A DNA stretch of 64,000 nt from an uncultured Eubacteriales bacterium. GTDB lineage: Bacteria; Bacillota; Clostridia; Oscillospirales; CAG-272. The notes under the pieces are model-generated. The model searched no databases. It saw only the letters and a program-made list of their open reading frames with translations, and was not told where the DNA came from. The position numbers and the translations under genes were made by a program. Location: positions 124,001-188,000 of the forward strand of contig CAKSZH010000003.1 of NCBI GenBank assembly GCA_934525675.1, in the 5' to 3' direction. How positions within the stretch are numbered: position 1 is the stretch's first letter; each line of letters opens with the position of its first letter. Positions 33,725-41,960 of the stretch are shown here, piece after piece.

Positions 33725-33796
33725 TAAAGCTCCGGTTGCCGGCAGATGCCGGTACACCGGAAACCTGTGATACAGTTGTTTGCAAAGGAAATCGTT

Positions 33797-36685
33797 ATGG
33801 AACACAATATCGTGATCCGCGGCGTGCGGGTCCACAATCTGAAAAACATCGACGTCACCATTCCGCGGGACAAGCTGGTCGTTTTTACGGGGCTTTCCGG
33901 CTCCGGAAAATCGTCGCTCGCGTTTGACACCATTTATGCGGAAGGACACAGACGTTTTGTCGAATCACTTTCCTCCTATGCCAGAATGTTCTTGGGACAG
34001 CTGGACAAGCCGGACATTGACTCCATTGAGGGACTGTCTCCCGCTATTTCCATCGACCAGAAGACCACCTCAAAAAATCCGCGTTCCACTGTCGGCACGG
34101 TGACGGAGATTTACGACTATCTCCGTCTTCTCTATGCACGCATCGGCATTCCGCATTGCCCCGTCTGCGGCAAGGAAATCCGTCAGCAGTCGGTCGATCA
34201 GATCATTGACCGAATCATGGAGTTGCCTTTGGGGGAGCGGTTCATGGTGCTGGCACCCGTCGTCAGAAGCGAGAAGGGCAGGCACGAAAAGGTGTTTGCC
34301 GACGCCAAGAAAAGCGGCTACGTCCGCGTGCGCGTGGACGGCTCGGTTTACGATCTTTCCGAAGAGATCGCGCTTGACAAAAATAAAAAGCATAAGATCG
34401 AGATCATTGTGGACCGTCTGGTCATGAAGGAGGGGATACGTTCCCGCCTTGCGGATTCGGTGGAGAATGCGTTGAACGCCGCCGACGGGCACCTCATCAT
34501 TGTGACGGTGCCGCGCGAGGGAGACGGGGAGGAGCTGGAGTTTTCCCAGTCCTATGCCTGTGAGGAGCACGGTATTTCCATCGGAGAGCTGGAGCCCCGG
34601 ATGTTTTCCTTCAACAATCCCGCCGGTGCCTGCCCGCATTGCGCCGGGATCGGCGATATGCAGACGATTTCCGTGGATAAAATGATCCCCGATAAAAATC
34701 TGACGCTCCGTGAAGGCGCAATCAACGTCAACGGTTTCAAGACCATTGAGGAAAAAAGCTGGAACGGTCCGCTCTTTATTGCCGCGGGGAAAAAGCACGG
34801 ATTTGATCTGGATACCCCGATCAACCGGATGGCACCCGAGGCTTACGACAAGCTGCTGCACGGCACCGGAGACGAGTTGTACGAGGTCACCCGCTATTTC
34901 GGCGGAGAATCCCACCATACCAGGGTCCGCTTCGACGGTCTGGTGCCTATGGTCGAACGGCTCCTGAATTCCGGAAGCAACGGGGACTATTATCAGGCGT
35001 TCGTGGAGGAAATCCCCTGTCCCGTCTGCCACGGAAAACGCCTGTCTGCCATTTCGCTTGCGGTGACCGTCGGCGGTAAAAACATCGATGAATTCTGCTC
35101 CATGTCCGTGGACAAGGCGCTTGCGTTTGTCAATCAGCTGACGCTGACCGAAACCGAACAGGCGATCGCCAAAGAAATTCTCAAGGAGATCCGCGCGCGT
35201 CTCAGCTTTCTTTGCAGCGTCGGACTCAATTATCTCACGCTTTCCCGCAAAGCGGGAACTTTGTCCGGCGGCGAGGCTCAGCGCATCCGCCTGGCGACCC
35301 AGATCGGTTCGTCGCTCATGGGTGTCCTGTATATTCTGGACGAGCCATCCATCGGACTGCATCAGCGGGATAACAGCAAGCTCATCCGTACCCTCAAGAA
35401 GCTCCGCGATCTCGGCAATACCGTCATAGTGGTCGAGCACGACGAAGAGACCATGATGGAGTCGGATTACCTCATTGACATCGGTCCCGGTGCGGGGATC
35501 CACGGCGGGGAAGTGGTCGCTGCCGGTACGCCCGAGGAGGTCATGAAGAACGAGCGGTCCCTGACCGGCGCGTTCCTCTCCGGGAGACGCTTTATTCCGC
35601 TTCCCGCCGCGCGCCGCCCCGGTAACGGAAAATTTCTGGAGGTGTTCGGCGCAAGCGAGCATAACCTCAAGGATCTGAATGTGAAAATCCCGCTCGGATG
35701 CTTTGTTGCTGTTACCGGCGTTTCCGGGTCCGGTAAATCTTCGCTTGTCAACGGGATTCTGTATCCAAGGCTCGCCGCCGTGCTCAACGGCGCCTATGCG
35801 TTCCCGGGAAAGTTTGACCGCATTGAAGGCATTGAAAACCTCGACAAGGTCATCTGCATTGACCAGAGTCCGATCGGCAGAACACCGCGCTCCAACCCGG
35901 CAACCTACACGGGATTGTTTTCGGAGATCCGTGACCTGTTTGCAAATACGCAGGAAGCAAAGGCGAGAGCCTACGGCCCCGGCAGATTTTCCTTCAACGT
36001 GCGCGGAGGACGGTGTGAGGCGTGCGAGGGTGACGGTGTCAAGTGCATCGAAATGCACTTTTTGCCGGACGTTTACGTGACTTGCGACGTCTGCCACGGG
36101 AAACGCTATAATAAAGATACACTGGAATGTCATTTCAAGGGTAAAAACATTGCCGACGTGCTGGAAATGACGGTGGAAGAGGGCGTGAAATTTTTTGAAA
36201 ACGTCCCAAAAATCCGCCGTAAACTGGAAACACTTCTCGATGTCGGTCTCGGTTATATCAAGATCGGGCAGTCGTCCACTACGCTTTCCGGCGGCGAAGC
36301 ACAGCGTGTAAAGCTTGCGACAGAGCTTTCCCGCCGCCCGACCGGAAAGACCATCTATATCCTCGACGAGCCGACCACGGGACTTCATACCGCCGATGTG
36401 GAACGTCTGATCCGGATTCTTCAGCGGTTGGTGGATACCGGAAATACAGTGCTTGTCATCGAGCATAATCTGGATGTCATCAAGACTGCCGACTATATCA
36501 TCGACCTCGGACCCGAGGGCGGAGACGGTGGCGGAACACTGGTTGCCTCCGGTACGCCCGAGGAGGTTGCAAAGTGTCCCGCTTCCTATACGGGACAGTA
36601 TCTGGTCAAGTGGCTGGAGCACACCAACCGCCTGTCTGCCGCCGGGGAAAAGCAGGCGAAAGCCGAAGCCGATCCCGCTCTGTGA
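33797..36685 (+). CDS. uvrA: UvrABC system protein A
   Basis: Damage-recognition ATPase of nucleotide excision repair. The ATG at 33797 has AAAGGA seven bases upstream; an upstream in-frame ATG at 33746 lacks a ribosome site. The 962 residues carry both ABC modules: Walker A GLSGSGKSSLAFD (about 31) and GVSGSGKSSLVN (about 640), two LSGGEAQRI/V signatures, and two ILDEP Walker B motifs. Zinc-finger cysteines are seen in CPVCGKEI, ACPHC, CPVCHGKR, CEACEGDG and CDVCHGKR. uvrB and uvrC are not in the window. Whether the S24 repressor at 6695 controls it is not supported by any shared operator I can see. Confidence 0.98.
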   Translation: MEHNIVIRGVRVHNLKNIDVTIPRDKLVVFTGLSGSGKSSLAFDTIYAEGHRRFVESLSSYARMFLGQLDKPDIDSIEGLSPAISIDQKTTSKNPRSTVGTVTEIYDYLRLLYARIGIPHCPVCGKEIRQQSVDQIIDRIMELPLGERFMVLAPVVRSEKGRHEKVFADAKKSGYVRVRVDGSVYDLSEEIALDKNKKHKIEIIVDRLVMKEGIRSRLADSVENALNAADGHLIIVTVPREGDGEELEFSQSYACEEHGISIGELEPRMFSFNNPAGACPHCAGIGDMQTISVDKMIPDKNLTLREGAINVNGFKTIEEKSWNGPLFIAAGKKHGFDLDTPINRMAPEAYDKLLHGTGDELYEVTRYFGGESHHTRVRFDGLVPMVERLLNSGSNGDYYQAFVEEIPCPVCHGKRLSAISLAVTVGGKNIDEFCSMSVDKALAFVNQLTLTETEQAIAKEILKEIRARLSFLCSVGLNYLTLSRKAGTLSGGEAQRIRLATQIGSSLMGVLYILDEPSIGLHQRDNSKLIRTLKKLRDLGNTVIVVEHDEETMMESDYLIDIGPGAGIHGGEVVAAGTPEEVMKNERSLTGAFLSGRRFIPLPAARRPGNGKFLEVFGASEHNLKDLNVKIPLGCFVAVTGVSGSGKSSLVNGILYPRLAAVLNGAYAFPGKFDRIEGIENLDKVICIDQSPIGRTPRSNPATYTGLFSEIRDLFANTQEAKARAYGPGRFSFNVRGGRCEACEGDGVKCIEMHFLPDVYVTCDVCHGKRYNKDTLECHFKGKNIADVLEMTVEEGVKFFENVPKIRRKLETLLDVGLGYIKIGQSSTTLSGGEAQRVKLATELSRRPTGKTIYILDEPTTGLHTADVERLIRILQRLVDTGNTVLVIEHNLDVIKTADYIIDLGPEGGDGGGTLVASGTPEEVAKCPASYTGQYLVKWLEHTNRLSAAGEKQAKAEADPAL

Positions 36686-36900
36686 TTGGTTGATTTTTCT
36701 CGCGCCGCCGTCGGATCCCCGCTCCGCGGGTGCCCCGCCGACAGGCGGCGCGCCAAGCTTCGCTTTTCTCCCCCATATTCCGCCAGCAAGCCCTTGATAC
36801 GGCTTGCTTCCCACGCATTCCCCGGCATACAAACCCGCCATCCCACATAATCATAGTCTGAGGTCTTTTGACCGCGATTTGAAAATGCGGGGTGAAGTGC

Positions 36901-38505
36901 TTGGAAAATATCACTGCAAAACGGAAAGGCGGATTTCTGTCCGGCGTTGTCGTCCTGACAGCCTCCACCATCCTTGTCAAAATTCTCGGTCTTGTTTACC
37001 GTATCCCGATGCTCCGCCTGCTCGGCGCCGAGGGAATGGGGTACTTCAATACATCCTTTGAACTCTATGCTCTCATCGCGGTGACCGCCACGGCGGGACT
37101 TCCCGTCGCACTTTCCGTCCGCATTTCCGGCAGCCTTGCAGGCGGCAGATACGGGGAAGTGCAGAAAACCTACCGGACGGCGCTTGCCCTGTTCCTCGCG
37201 GTCGGCTTAGCCGGCGCCGCAGTGCTCGCATTCGGGTCGGTACCGCTTGCCGCATTTCTCAAAAGCGGGAATGCCCGCCCATCCATCCTCGCCATCGCCC
37301 CCGCGCTGTTCTTTACCTGCGCCGCAGGCGCGCTCCGCGGTTATTTTCAGGGCTTCGGCAACATGGTCCCGACTGCGGTCTCCCAACTCATCGAAGCCGC
37401 GGGGAAACTGGTCTTCGGGCTGCTCTTTGCCAACCTCGCCGCCTCCCGCGGCGCCGGTACGCCGATCATCACCGCGTTTGCCGTGATCGGTTTCGGTGTC
37501 GGTACGGCAGTGGCGCTGGTTTACCTGATCGCGGAGAAAAAACGACTGGAAGACCGGGTGCCGGGTGCCTCCGAACCTGTTGCCGAATCCGTCTTTGGAA
37601 AACCGGAGCACGTGCTTCGCGGACTTCTCGCGCTCGCGCTTCCCGTGACGCTCGCATCCTCCGTGACCGGCTTCAACCGCATTCTGGATATGACACTGAT
37701 CCTCCGCCGGCTTCAGACCATCGGCTACGACGCGTCGGCGGCAAACGAACTGTACGGTGCCTACACCACGCTCGCACTCCCTGTGTTCCACCTTGTTCCG
37801 TCGTTGATTACTTCGGTCGCATTGCCGCTTCTTCCGTCGGTTGCCTCCGCCAGAGAATCCGGCGACCGCGACGGCGAGAGAAGCGTAATCTCTTCCGCGC
37901 TCCGCCTGACCGCGCTTCTGGCGCTTCCTGCGTCGCTTGCGCTGACGGCATTTGCCCGCCCGGTGCTGGAGCTTTTGTTCCGCGGACAGAGGGAGGCGGT
38001 CAGCGTTTCTGCACCGCTTTTGTCTATGCTCGGTGTGTCCGTGTTCTTCTCCTGCCTGATGACCGTCGCCGGTGCCGTCCTTCAGGCGTATCACCGGGTT
38101 CTCGTTCCCATCCGCGCCATGGCAATCGGAATCGTCGTCAAGGCGATCTCCGCCTACCTTCTCATCGGAATTCCGTCTGTCGGAATCAGCGGTGCACCGC
38201 TCAGCACCTTTTTGTGCGGCTTCGCAGTTACTGCGGTGGAAATGTACCACGTCGTGAAAAACGCACCGGACGGCCTCAGTTTCCGGGATCTTTTCTTCCG
38301 TCCCTTTGCCGCCGCAACGGTCTCGGTCGGCGCGGCGACCGTGTCCGCCGTGTTTTTTCCCGGCGTTATGGAGGGAAGAGGGCAAACACTGCTCCTGTTT
38401 GCCGCCTGTGCCGCGATATACCTGCTGCTGGTGCTCGTTTTCGGCGCGGCAACTCCCGATCAGCTGAAAACGCTTGTTCAAAGACGAAAACAGCCGGGAA
38501 AGTGA
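36901..38505 (+). CDS. Oligosaccharide flippase family protein (SpoVB/YabM-like)
   Basis: Multi-pass MOP-superfamily membrane protein that probably flips a lipid-linked wall or spore-cortex precursor. The best-supported start is TTG at 36901, because GGGGTGA ends five bases before it; GTG at 36892 would add three residues but lacks a site. The 534 residues show about 14 hydrophobic helices, with the family start GGFLSGVVVLTASTILVKILG and RIPMLRLLGAEGMGYF. It heads the flippase-mazG-hup-rlbP-yabP-yabQ-divIC run, the position held by yabM in B. subtilis, so it is more likely the YabM ortholog than SpoVB itself. The substrate is inferred. Confidence 0.88.
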   Translation: MENITAKRKGGFLSGVVVLTASTILVKILGLVYRIPMLRLLGAEGMGYFNTSFELYALIAVTATAGLPVALSVRISGSLAGGRYGEVQKTYRTALALFLAVGLAGAAVLAFGSVPLAAFLKSGNARPSILAIAPALFFTCAAGALRGYFQGFGNMVPTAVSQLIEAAGKLVFGLLFANLAASRGAGTPIITAFAVIGFGVGTAVALVYLIAEKKRLEDRVPGASEPVAESVFGKPEHVLRGLLALALPVTLASSVTGFNRILDMTLILRRLQTIGYDASAANELYGAYTTLALPVFHLVPSLITSVALPLLPSVASARESGDRDGERSVISSALRLTALLALPASLALTAFARPVLELLFRGQREAVSVSAPLLSMLGVSVFFSCLMTVAGAVLQAYHRVLVPIRAMAIGIVVKAISAYLLIGIPSVGISGAPLSTFLCGFAVTAVEMYHVVKNAPDGLSFRDLFFRPFAAATVSVGAATVSAVFFPGVMEGRGQTLLLFAACAAIYLLLVLVFGAATPDQLKTLVQRRKQPGK

Positions 38506-38669
38506 TACGGCGGAAGTCGTTCCGCCATTTCTCTGATTGCCCTCCGGAGCGAAAACAGAGGAAACGGACGCCCGCTCTTAAAGAACTGAAATCCGTGCTC
38601 CGGAAAGATTACCCACGCGATCTTCCGCAAAAGGACAGACACATGGCTCTACAGCGAAAATGAATCAAA

Positions 38670-38690
38670 CCTCCCGCCGGGCGGGAGAAA
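38670..38690 (+). promoter_or_regulatory. GC-rich hairpin before mazG
   Basis: CTCCCGCC and its complement overlap in a compact hairpin near 38672-38688, without a T run. The 200-base gap around it (38506-38712) has no gene. It may attenuate or be an RNA-processing site; no stronger claim is possible. Confidence 0.25.
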
Positions 38691-38712
38691 ACTACATAAA
38701 AAAGGAACCGAT

Positions 38713-39546
38713 ATGGAAAACACAAGAGAAGCCAAAATGCAGTACCTGCTTGAAAAAAAGACCGGATACGATTTCTATGATCTTTGCACGATTGTCGGAA
38801 TCCTGCGCGCTCCGGGCGGTTGCCCTTGGGACATCGAACAGACCCACAAGAGTATCCGAAACGATTTTATCGAGGAAACCTACGAAGTCGTCGAAGCGAT
38901 CGATACCGAGAACCCGAAACTGCTCAGAGAGGAACTCGGCGACGTGCTCCTGCAGGTCGTTTTCCACGCGCAATTGGAGAATGAGTCGGGCAGATTCGAC
39001 ATTGGCGGCGTGACCAACGACATCTGCGCAAAGCTCATTCACCGCCACCCCCACGTGTTCGGGAGCGTTACGGCAAAGGATACCGAAACCGTGCTCTCCA
39101 ACTGGGAACAGATCAAGGGGGAAGAGAAGCAGCGCGTGACCGTTACCGATAAGCTGAACGCCATCCCGCCGATGCTCCCCGCACTCATGCGTGCGGCAAA
39201 GGTCGGCAAAAAAGCAAAGATGTTCGATTTCGCCTCCGCAGACGAGGTGTTTGACAAACTGGACGAGGAGACCGCCGAGGTGAAGGAGGCGATCGCCGGC
39301 GGCGATCACGACCGTATCGACGAGGAAATCGGCGACCTGCTTCTCACTGTAACCTCACTTTCCCGCAAGATCGGCGTTGACCCGGAGGGCGCTCTGTACC
39401 GCGCGACCAACAAGTTTATAGACCGTTTTTCCGCCGTCGAAAAGACGGTTCTGGAGTCCGGTAGAAGTATGGAACAGGAAAGCACGGAAGAACTTAACAG
39501 AATCTGGAACAAAGTGAAACAAAACTCTGAAAAAAAACAAAAATAA
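38713..39546 (+). CDS. mazG: Nucleoside triphosphate pyrophosphohydrolase MazG
   Basis: Housecleaning enzyme that hydrolyses canonical or aberrant NTPs to NMP and pyrophosphate. ATG at 38713 follows AAAGGAA. The 277 residues have two MazG modules: the first with RAPGGCPWDIEQTHKSIR, EETYEVVEAID and ELGDVLLQVVFHA (EExxE...ExxD metal pattern), and a second, weaker one with EETAEVKEAI and EIGDLLLTVTSLSRK. In B. subtilis the equivalent YabN carries an extra N-terminal methylase-like domain, which is lacking here. The position within the yab cluster is conserved. Confidence 0.96.
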   Translation: MENTREAKMQYLLEKKTGYDFYDLCTIVGILRAPGGCPWDIEQTHKSIRNDFIEETYEVVEAIDTENPKLLREELGDVLLQVVFHAQLENESGRFDIGGVTNDICAKLIHRHPHVFGSVTAKDTETVLSNWEQIKGEEKQRVTVTDKLNAIPPMLPALMRAAKVGKKAKMFDFASADEVFDKLDEETAEVKEAIAGGDHDRIDEEIGDLLLTVTSLSRKIGVDPEGALYRATNKFIDRFSAVEKTVLESGRSMEQESTEELNRIWNKVKQNSEKKQK

Positions 39547-39580
39547 TTGGTCATATTTATCAGAAAAATGAAAAAAACTC

Positions 39581-39609
39581 TTGCAATCCTTAAGAACAAA
39601 TGATATAAT
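39581..39609 (+). promoter_or_regulatory. Sigma-A promoter of hup
   Basis: TTGCAA, 17 bases, TATAAT, 36 bases before the HU start. It gives the abundant HU protein its own promoter inside the yab cluster. Confidence 0.8.
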
Positions 39610-39644
39610 TATCCTGTCAAAATTAATGAAAGGATGTACCAAAG

Positions 39645-39917
39645 ATGAACAAGGCACAGCTTATTGACGTAGTTGCAAAGAACACAAACGTTACCAAGAA
39701 AGACACCGAGGCGGTTCTCAACGCACTGACCGCAGCAATCACCGACGCGCTCAAAGAGGGCGATAAGGTTCAACTGATCGGTTTCGGCACCTTCTCCGTG
39801 AAGACCCGCGGCGAAAGAGTTGCACGCAACCCCAGAACCGGCGAAAACATCAAGGTTGAGGCTTGCAAGCGTCCTGTTTTCACTGCAAGCGCTCCCATGA
39901 AGAAAGCTGTCAACTGA
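39645..39917 (+). CDS. hup: HU family DNA-binding protein
   Basis: Nucleoid-associated histone-like protein, a dimer that bends DNA. It is 90 residues, full length, beginning MNKAQLIDVVAKN, with GFGTFSVKTRGERVARNPRTG (the beta-arm with the DNA-intercalating RNPRTG) and the C-terminal helix ending KKAVN. GAAAGGATG precedes the ATG. It has a dedicated strong promoter and lies between mazG and rlbP, a placement I recall from other Clostridia and not from B. subtilis. Confidence 0.98.
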   Translation: MNKAQLIDVVAKNTNVTKKDTEAVLNALTAAITDALKEGDKVQLIGFGTFSVKTRGERVARNPRTGENIKVEACKRPVFTASAPMKKAVN

Positions 39918-39933
39918 TCATCCCGTATTTGTA

Positions 39934-40176
39934 ATGAGACTGGATAAATTTCTGAAGGTATCCCGCCTGATCAAGCGCAGAACGGTCGCTAACGACGCGT
40001 GCGACGCGGAGCACATCAGTGTGAACGGTCGGCGTGCCAAAGCCTCCTATGACGTGAAGGAAAACGATCTCATTGAGATCACGTTCGGAGAACGCACGCT
40101 TCGCGTGCGGGTCAAGGATGTGAGGGAGACCGTCAGGAAAAACGATGCCGCCGAGCTTTACGAAGTGGTGGACTGA
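39934..40176 (+). CDS. rlbP: S4-domain ribosome-associated protein RlbP (YabO/Hsp15-like)
   Basis: Small RNA-binding protein of 80 residues, almost entirely an S4 domain: MRLDKFLKVSRLIKRRTVAN then DAEHISVNGRRAKASYDVKE and ITFGERTLRVRV. It is related to Hsp15/YabO, which binds 50S subunits carrying stranded nascent chains. It starts 16 bases after hup with no visible ribosome site, so translation is probably coupled to hup. Its place before yabP matches B. subtilis. Confidence 0.93.
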   Translation: MRLDKFLKVSRLIKRRTVANDACDAEHISVNGRRAKASYDVKENDLIEITFGERTLRVRVKDVRETVRKNDAAELYEVVD

Positions 40177-40203
40177 TTTCCGGTTTCGTTCATAAAATGG
40201 TTT

Positions 40204-40241
40204 GCCTCCGCATATGTTTCTGATAGAAAGTATGCGGAGGC
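40204..40241 (+). promoter_or_regulatory. Hairpin sequestering the yabP ribosome binding site
   Basis: GCCTCCGCATA at 40204-40214 is perfectly complementary to TATGCGGAGGC at 40231-40241, with a 16-base loop. The right arm contains the GGAG(G) ribosome site (40236-40240) for the start codon at 40250, so folding would hide it. No T run follows, so it is not a terminator. Confidence 0.6.
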
Positions 40242-40249
40242 GATTCAAC

Positions 40250-40531
40250 ATGAACGAAGAGAGAAGAAAAGGACACGCGTTTGCCGTCAGGGATCGCATG
40301 GCAATGGAGATCACAGGTGTGACGGAGGTAATCAGCTTTGATGAAAAGCTGATTCTTTTGTCTACCGAGAAGGGCGATCTGTCCGTAGAGGGCGAAGACC
40401 TTCGCGTCGGGACTCTGGATGTGGAACGCGGTGATGTCAGACTCGCAGGGAAGATCAACGGTGTCAATTATTACGACAGCCAGCCCGTGGGAACCGGTAA
40501 AAAAGGGTTCTTCGGCAAGCTGTTCCGGTAA
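40250..40531 (+). CDS. yabP: Sporulation protein YabP
   Basis: Small protein required with YabQ for spore cortex or coat formation in Bacillus, where it is made in the mother cell under sigma-E. The ATG at 40250 has GGAGG nine bases upstream; the frame is open further but without another good site. The 93 residues match the YabP/YqfC pattern: RDRMAMEITGVTEVISFDEKLILLSTEKGDLSVEGEDLRVGTLDVERGDV split over several beta strands, then INGVNYYD, ending GFFGKLFR. It is five bases from yabQ. A hairpin buries its ribosome site, suggesting translational control. I could not identify a convincing sigma-E promoter. Confidence 0.93.
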   Translation: MNEERRKGHAFAVRDRMAMEITGVTEVISFDEKLILLSTEKGDLSVEGEDLRVGTLDVERGDVRLAGKINGVNYYDSQPVGTGKKGFFGKLFR

Positions 40532-40536
40532 GGCGT

Positions 40537-41178
40537 ATGGAAGTATCGCAGGGCGCGCTGCTCTTCATGATGCTGTCCGGCGCATTGCTCGGAACGGTGC
40601 TCGGAGTGGTTTACGACGTGTTCCGCCTGATCCGTCGGGCAGTTTTGGAGGCAGGCGGCGGAGAAGTGCCGTCGTATGTCCGTGAGTGGAAGTTTCCGTT
40701 TCTCGGTTGTCCCGGGAACCGGAAGCACGGAACTGCTCTTTCACACGGTGTGACGGTTTTTGTCACAGTCTTTTGTGATGTATTGTTCGGCTTGATTGCC
40801 GGGATCTCGGTGTTATTGTTGCTGTATGACCGGAACGACGGAATCTTCCGTCTGTCGGCGCCCGCAGGGGTCGCCGTCGGTTTTTTCTTGTACCGCATGA
40901 CGCTCGGTCGCCTTGTGGGGGCAGTTGAGGATGCCATTCTGTTTTTTTCCGGAGTCCTGTTCCGGTATCTGCTTTTGCTTGTCACCTTACCGTTCCGCCT
41001 GTTGTTCCGTGGATGCCGTGCGCTTTATTGCCTGACGCTTGCGCCGCTGTTTTTCCGGCTTAGCGAAAAGCACGCGGACTTCGTTTCAAAAAAGCAGGTC
41101 GCCGCGCTTTTGGAAGGCGCCCGGACGGCGTATCTCGGAAAAGCATTTGCAAAGGATTTGAAAAAGAAGGGGGAATAG
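40537..41178 (+). CDS. yabQ: Spore cortex biosynthesis protein YabQ
   Basis: Integral membrane protein of the outer forespore membrane needed for cortex assembly. It has 213 residues with hydrophobic helices near 5-27 (ALLFMMLSGALLGTVLGVVYDVFR is family-typical), 70-97, 103-120 and 130-160, and a basic cytoplasmic tail. It lies five bases after yabP and one base before divIC. Length is somewhat above the 200-residue norm. Confidence 0.92.
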   Translation: MEVSQGALLFMMLSGALLGTVLGVVYDVFRLIRRAVLEAGGGEVPSYVREWKFPFLGCPGNRKHGTALSHGVTVFVTVFCDVLFGLIAGISVLLLLYDRNDGIFRLSAPAGVAVGFFLYRMTLGRLVGAVEDAILFFSGVLFRYLLLLVTLPFRLLFRGCRALYCLTLAPLFFRLSEKHADFVSKKQVAALLEGARTAYLGKAFAKDLKKKGE

Positions 41179-41179
41179 C

Positions 41180-41485
41180 ATGGATCGCACCAAAGAAGAG
41201 CGTCGCCGTTTGCCGGTGACCTCCCTGTTTTTGCGGATTTTTCTGGTCGTGCTGGTCGGTCTGACCGTCACACTCCTTGCTACCCGCCTGATGGAATATA
41301 ACCGCCTCCGGGAAGAGAGACGGCAGCTGGAAAGACAGATGGAACAGACGCAGAAGAGCATTGACGAGTTGCAGTATCTTCTGGACGCGCCGGTGGACCG
41401 GGATTATATCATCCGGGTGGCGCGTGAAAAGCTCGGACTGAATTTCCCGGATGAGACCGTGTATTTCAATGACCTGAACAAATAA
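41180..41485 (+). CDS. divIC: Septum formation initiator DivIC/FtsB family
   Basis: Bitopic division protein that bridges early and late divisome parts with FtsL and DivIB. Its 101 residues comprise a basic N-terminus, one transmembrane helix at about 16-38, a coiled coil (RLREERRQLERQMEQTQKSI) and the C-terminal DYIIRVAREKLGLNFPDE block diagnostic for the family. GAAGGGGGA precedes the ATG. It closes the yab cluster just as in B. subtilis and is followed by a terminator. Confidence 0.95.
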   Translation: MDRTKEERRRLPVTSLFLRIFLVVLVGLTVTLLATRLMEYNRLREERRQLERQMEQTQKSIDELQYLLDAPVDRDYIIRVAREKLGLNFPDETVYFNDLNK

Positions 41486-41512
41486 GACTGCCGGACGCCG
41501 GTGGTCTTTTTT
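41485..41512 (+). terminator. Intrinsic terminator of the yab cluster
   Basis: AGACTGCCGG, ACG loop, CCGGTGGTCT (two G-U pairs), then TTTTTT. It starts at the last base of divIC. Confidence 0.75.
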
Positions 41513-41825
41513 GTTTTCTGCCGCTTGTCCGCGTTCCGGGTGTTTGCTGGTCTCCGTGATCCGGTCTGCTTGATATTTTCGCTGGTACCGTTGGGGTGCC
41601 ATCTGCGCTCTGAATGCTTAGCAACGATACCGCGCCCACTGACATTGTTTCCCGCGGTTGTTCCGTTGTCGCCCGCCGCTTCCCGCCAGCCACAACTCCC
41701 GCTGTTGCTTACCTGTTACCGTCGATTCTTACCCGTTTTCCCCCGCCACTGCTTCCTTTGCTTCCTCCCCGCCGTTGAAGCCCGCCTTCACCTTCACGAA
41801 TTCCTGCAATATTTTGCGTTTGCGC
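41513..41825. other. Pyrimidine-rich gene-free stretch
   Basis: The + strand is dominated by C and T (for example around 41660-41800, with runs such as CCGCCACTGCTTCCTTTGCT). No frame resembles a protein and there is no strong hairpin after the divIC terminator. Confidence 0.5.
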
Positions 41826-41854
41826 TTGCATAACCGTCGGATTTGTGCTAAAAT
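41826..41854 (+). promoter_or_regulatory. Sigma-A promoter of pepF
   Basis: TTGCAT, 17 bases, TAAAAT with an extended TGC, giving a leader of about 100 bases. Confidence 0.7.
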
Positions 41855-41960
41855 AATGTCAATCAAAGTGAAGCCGACGGCGTCGGGTAAGAGGGCCCGT
41901 TCCGTGTTCCGGATATTCCGTCATACGGGTCCGTCGGTGCCATGACAAGGAGGAATCAAT

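Noticed and set aside
34070..36841. 923-codon open frame antisense to uvrA
   Set aside because: uvrA on the + strand has every motif of the family; the opposite frame stays open because of third-position GC bias.
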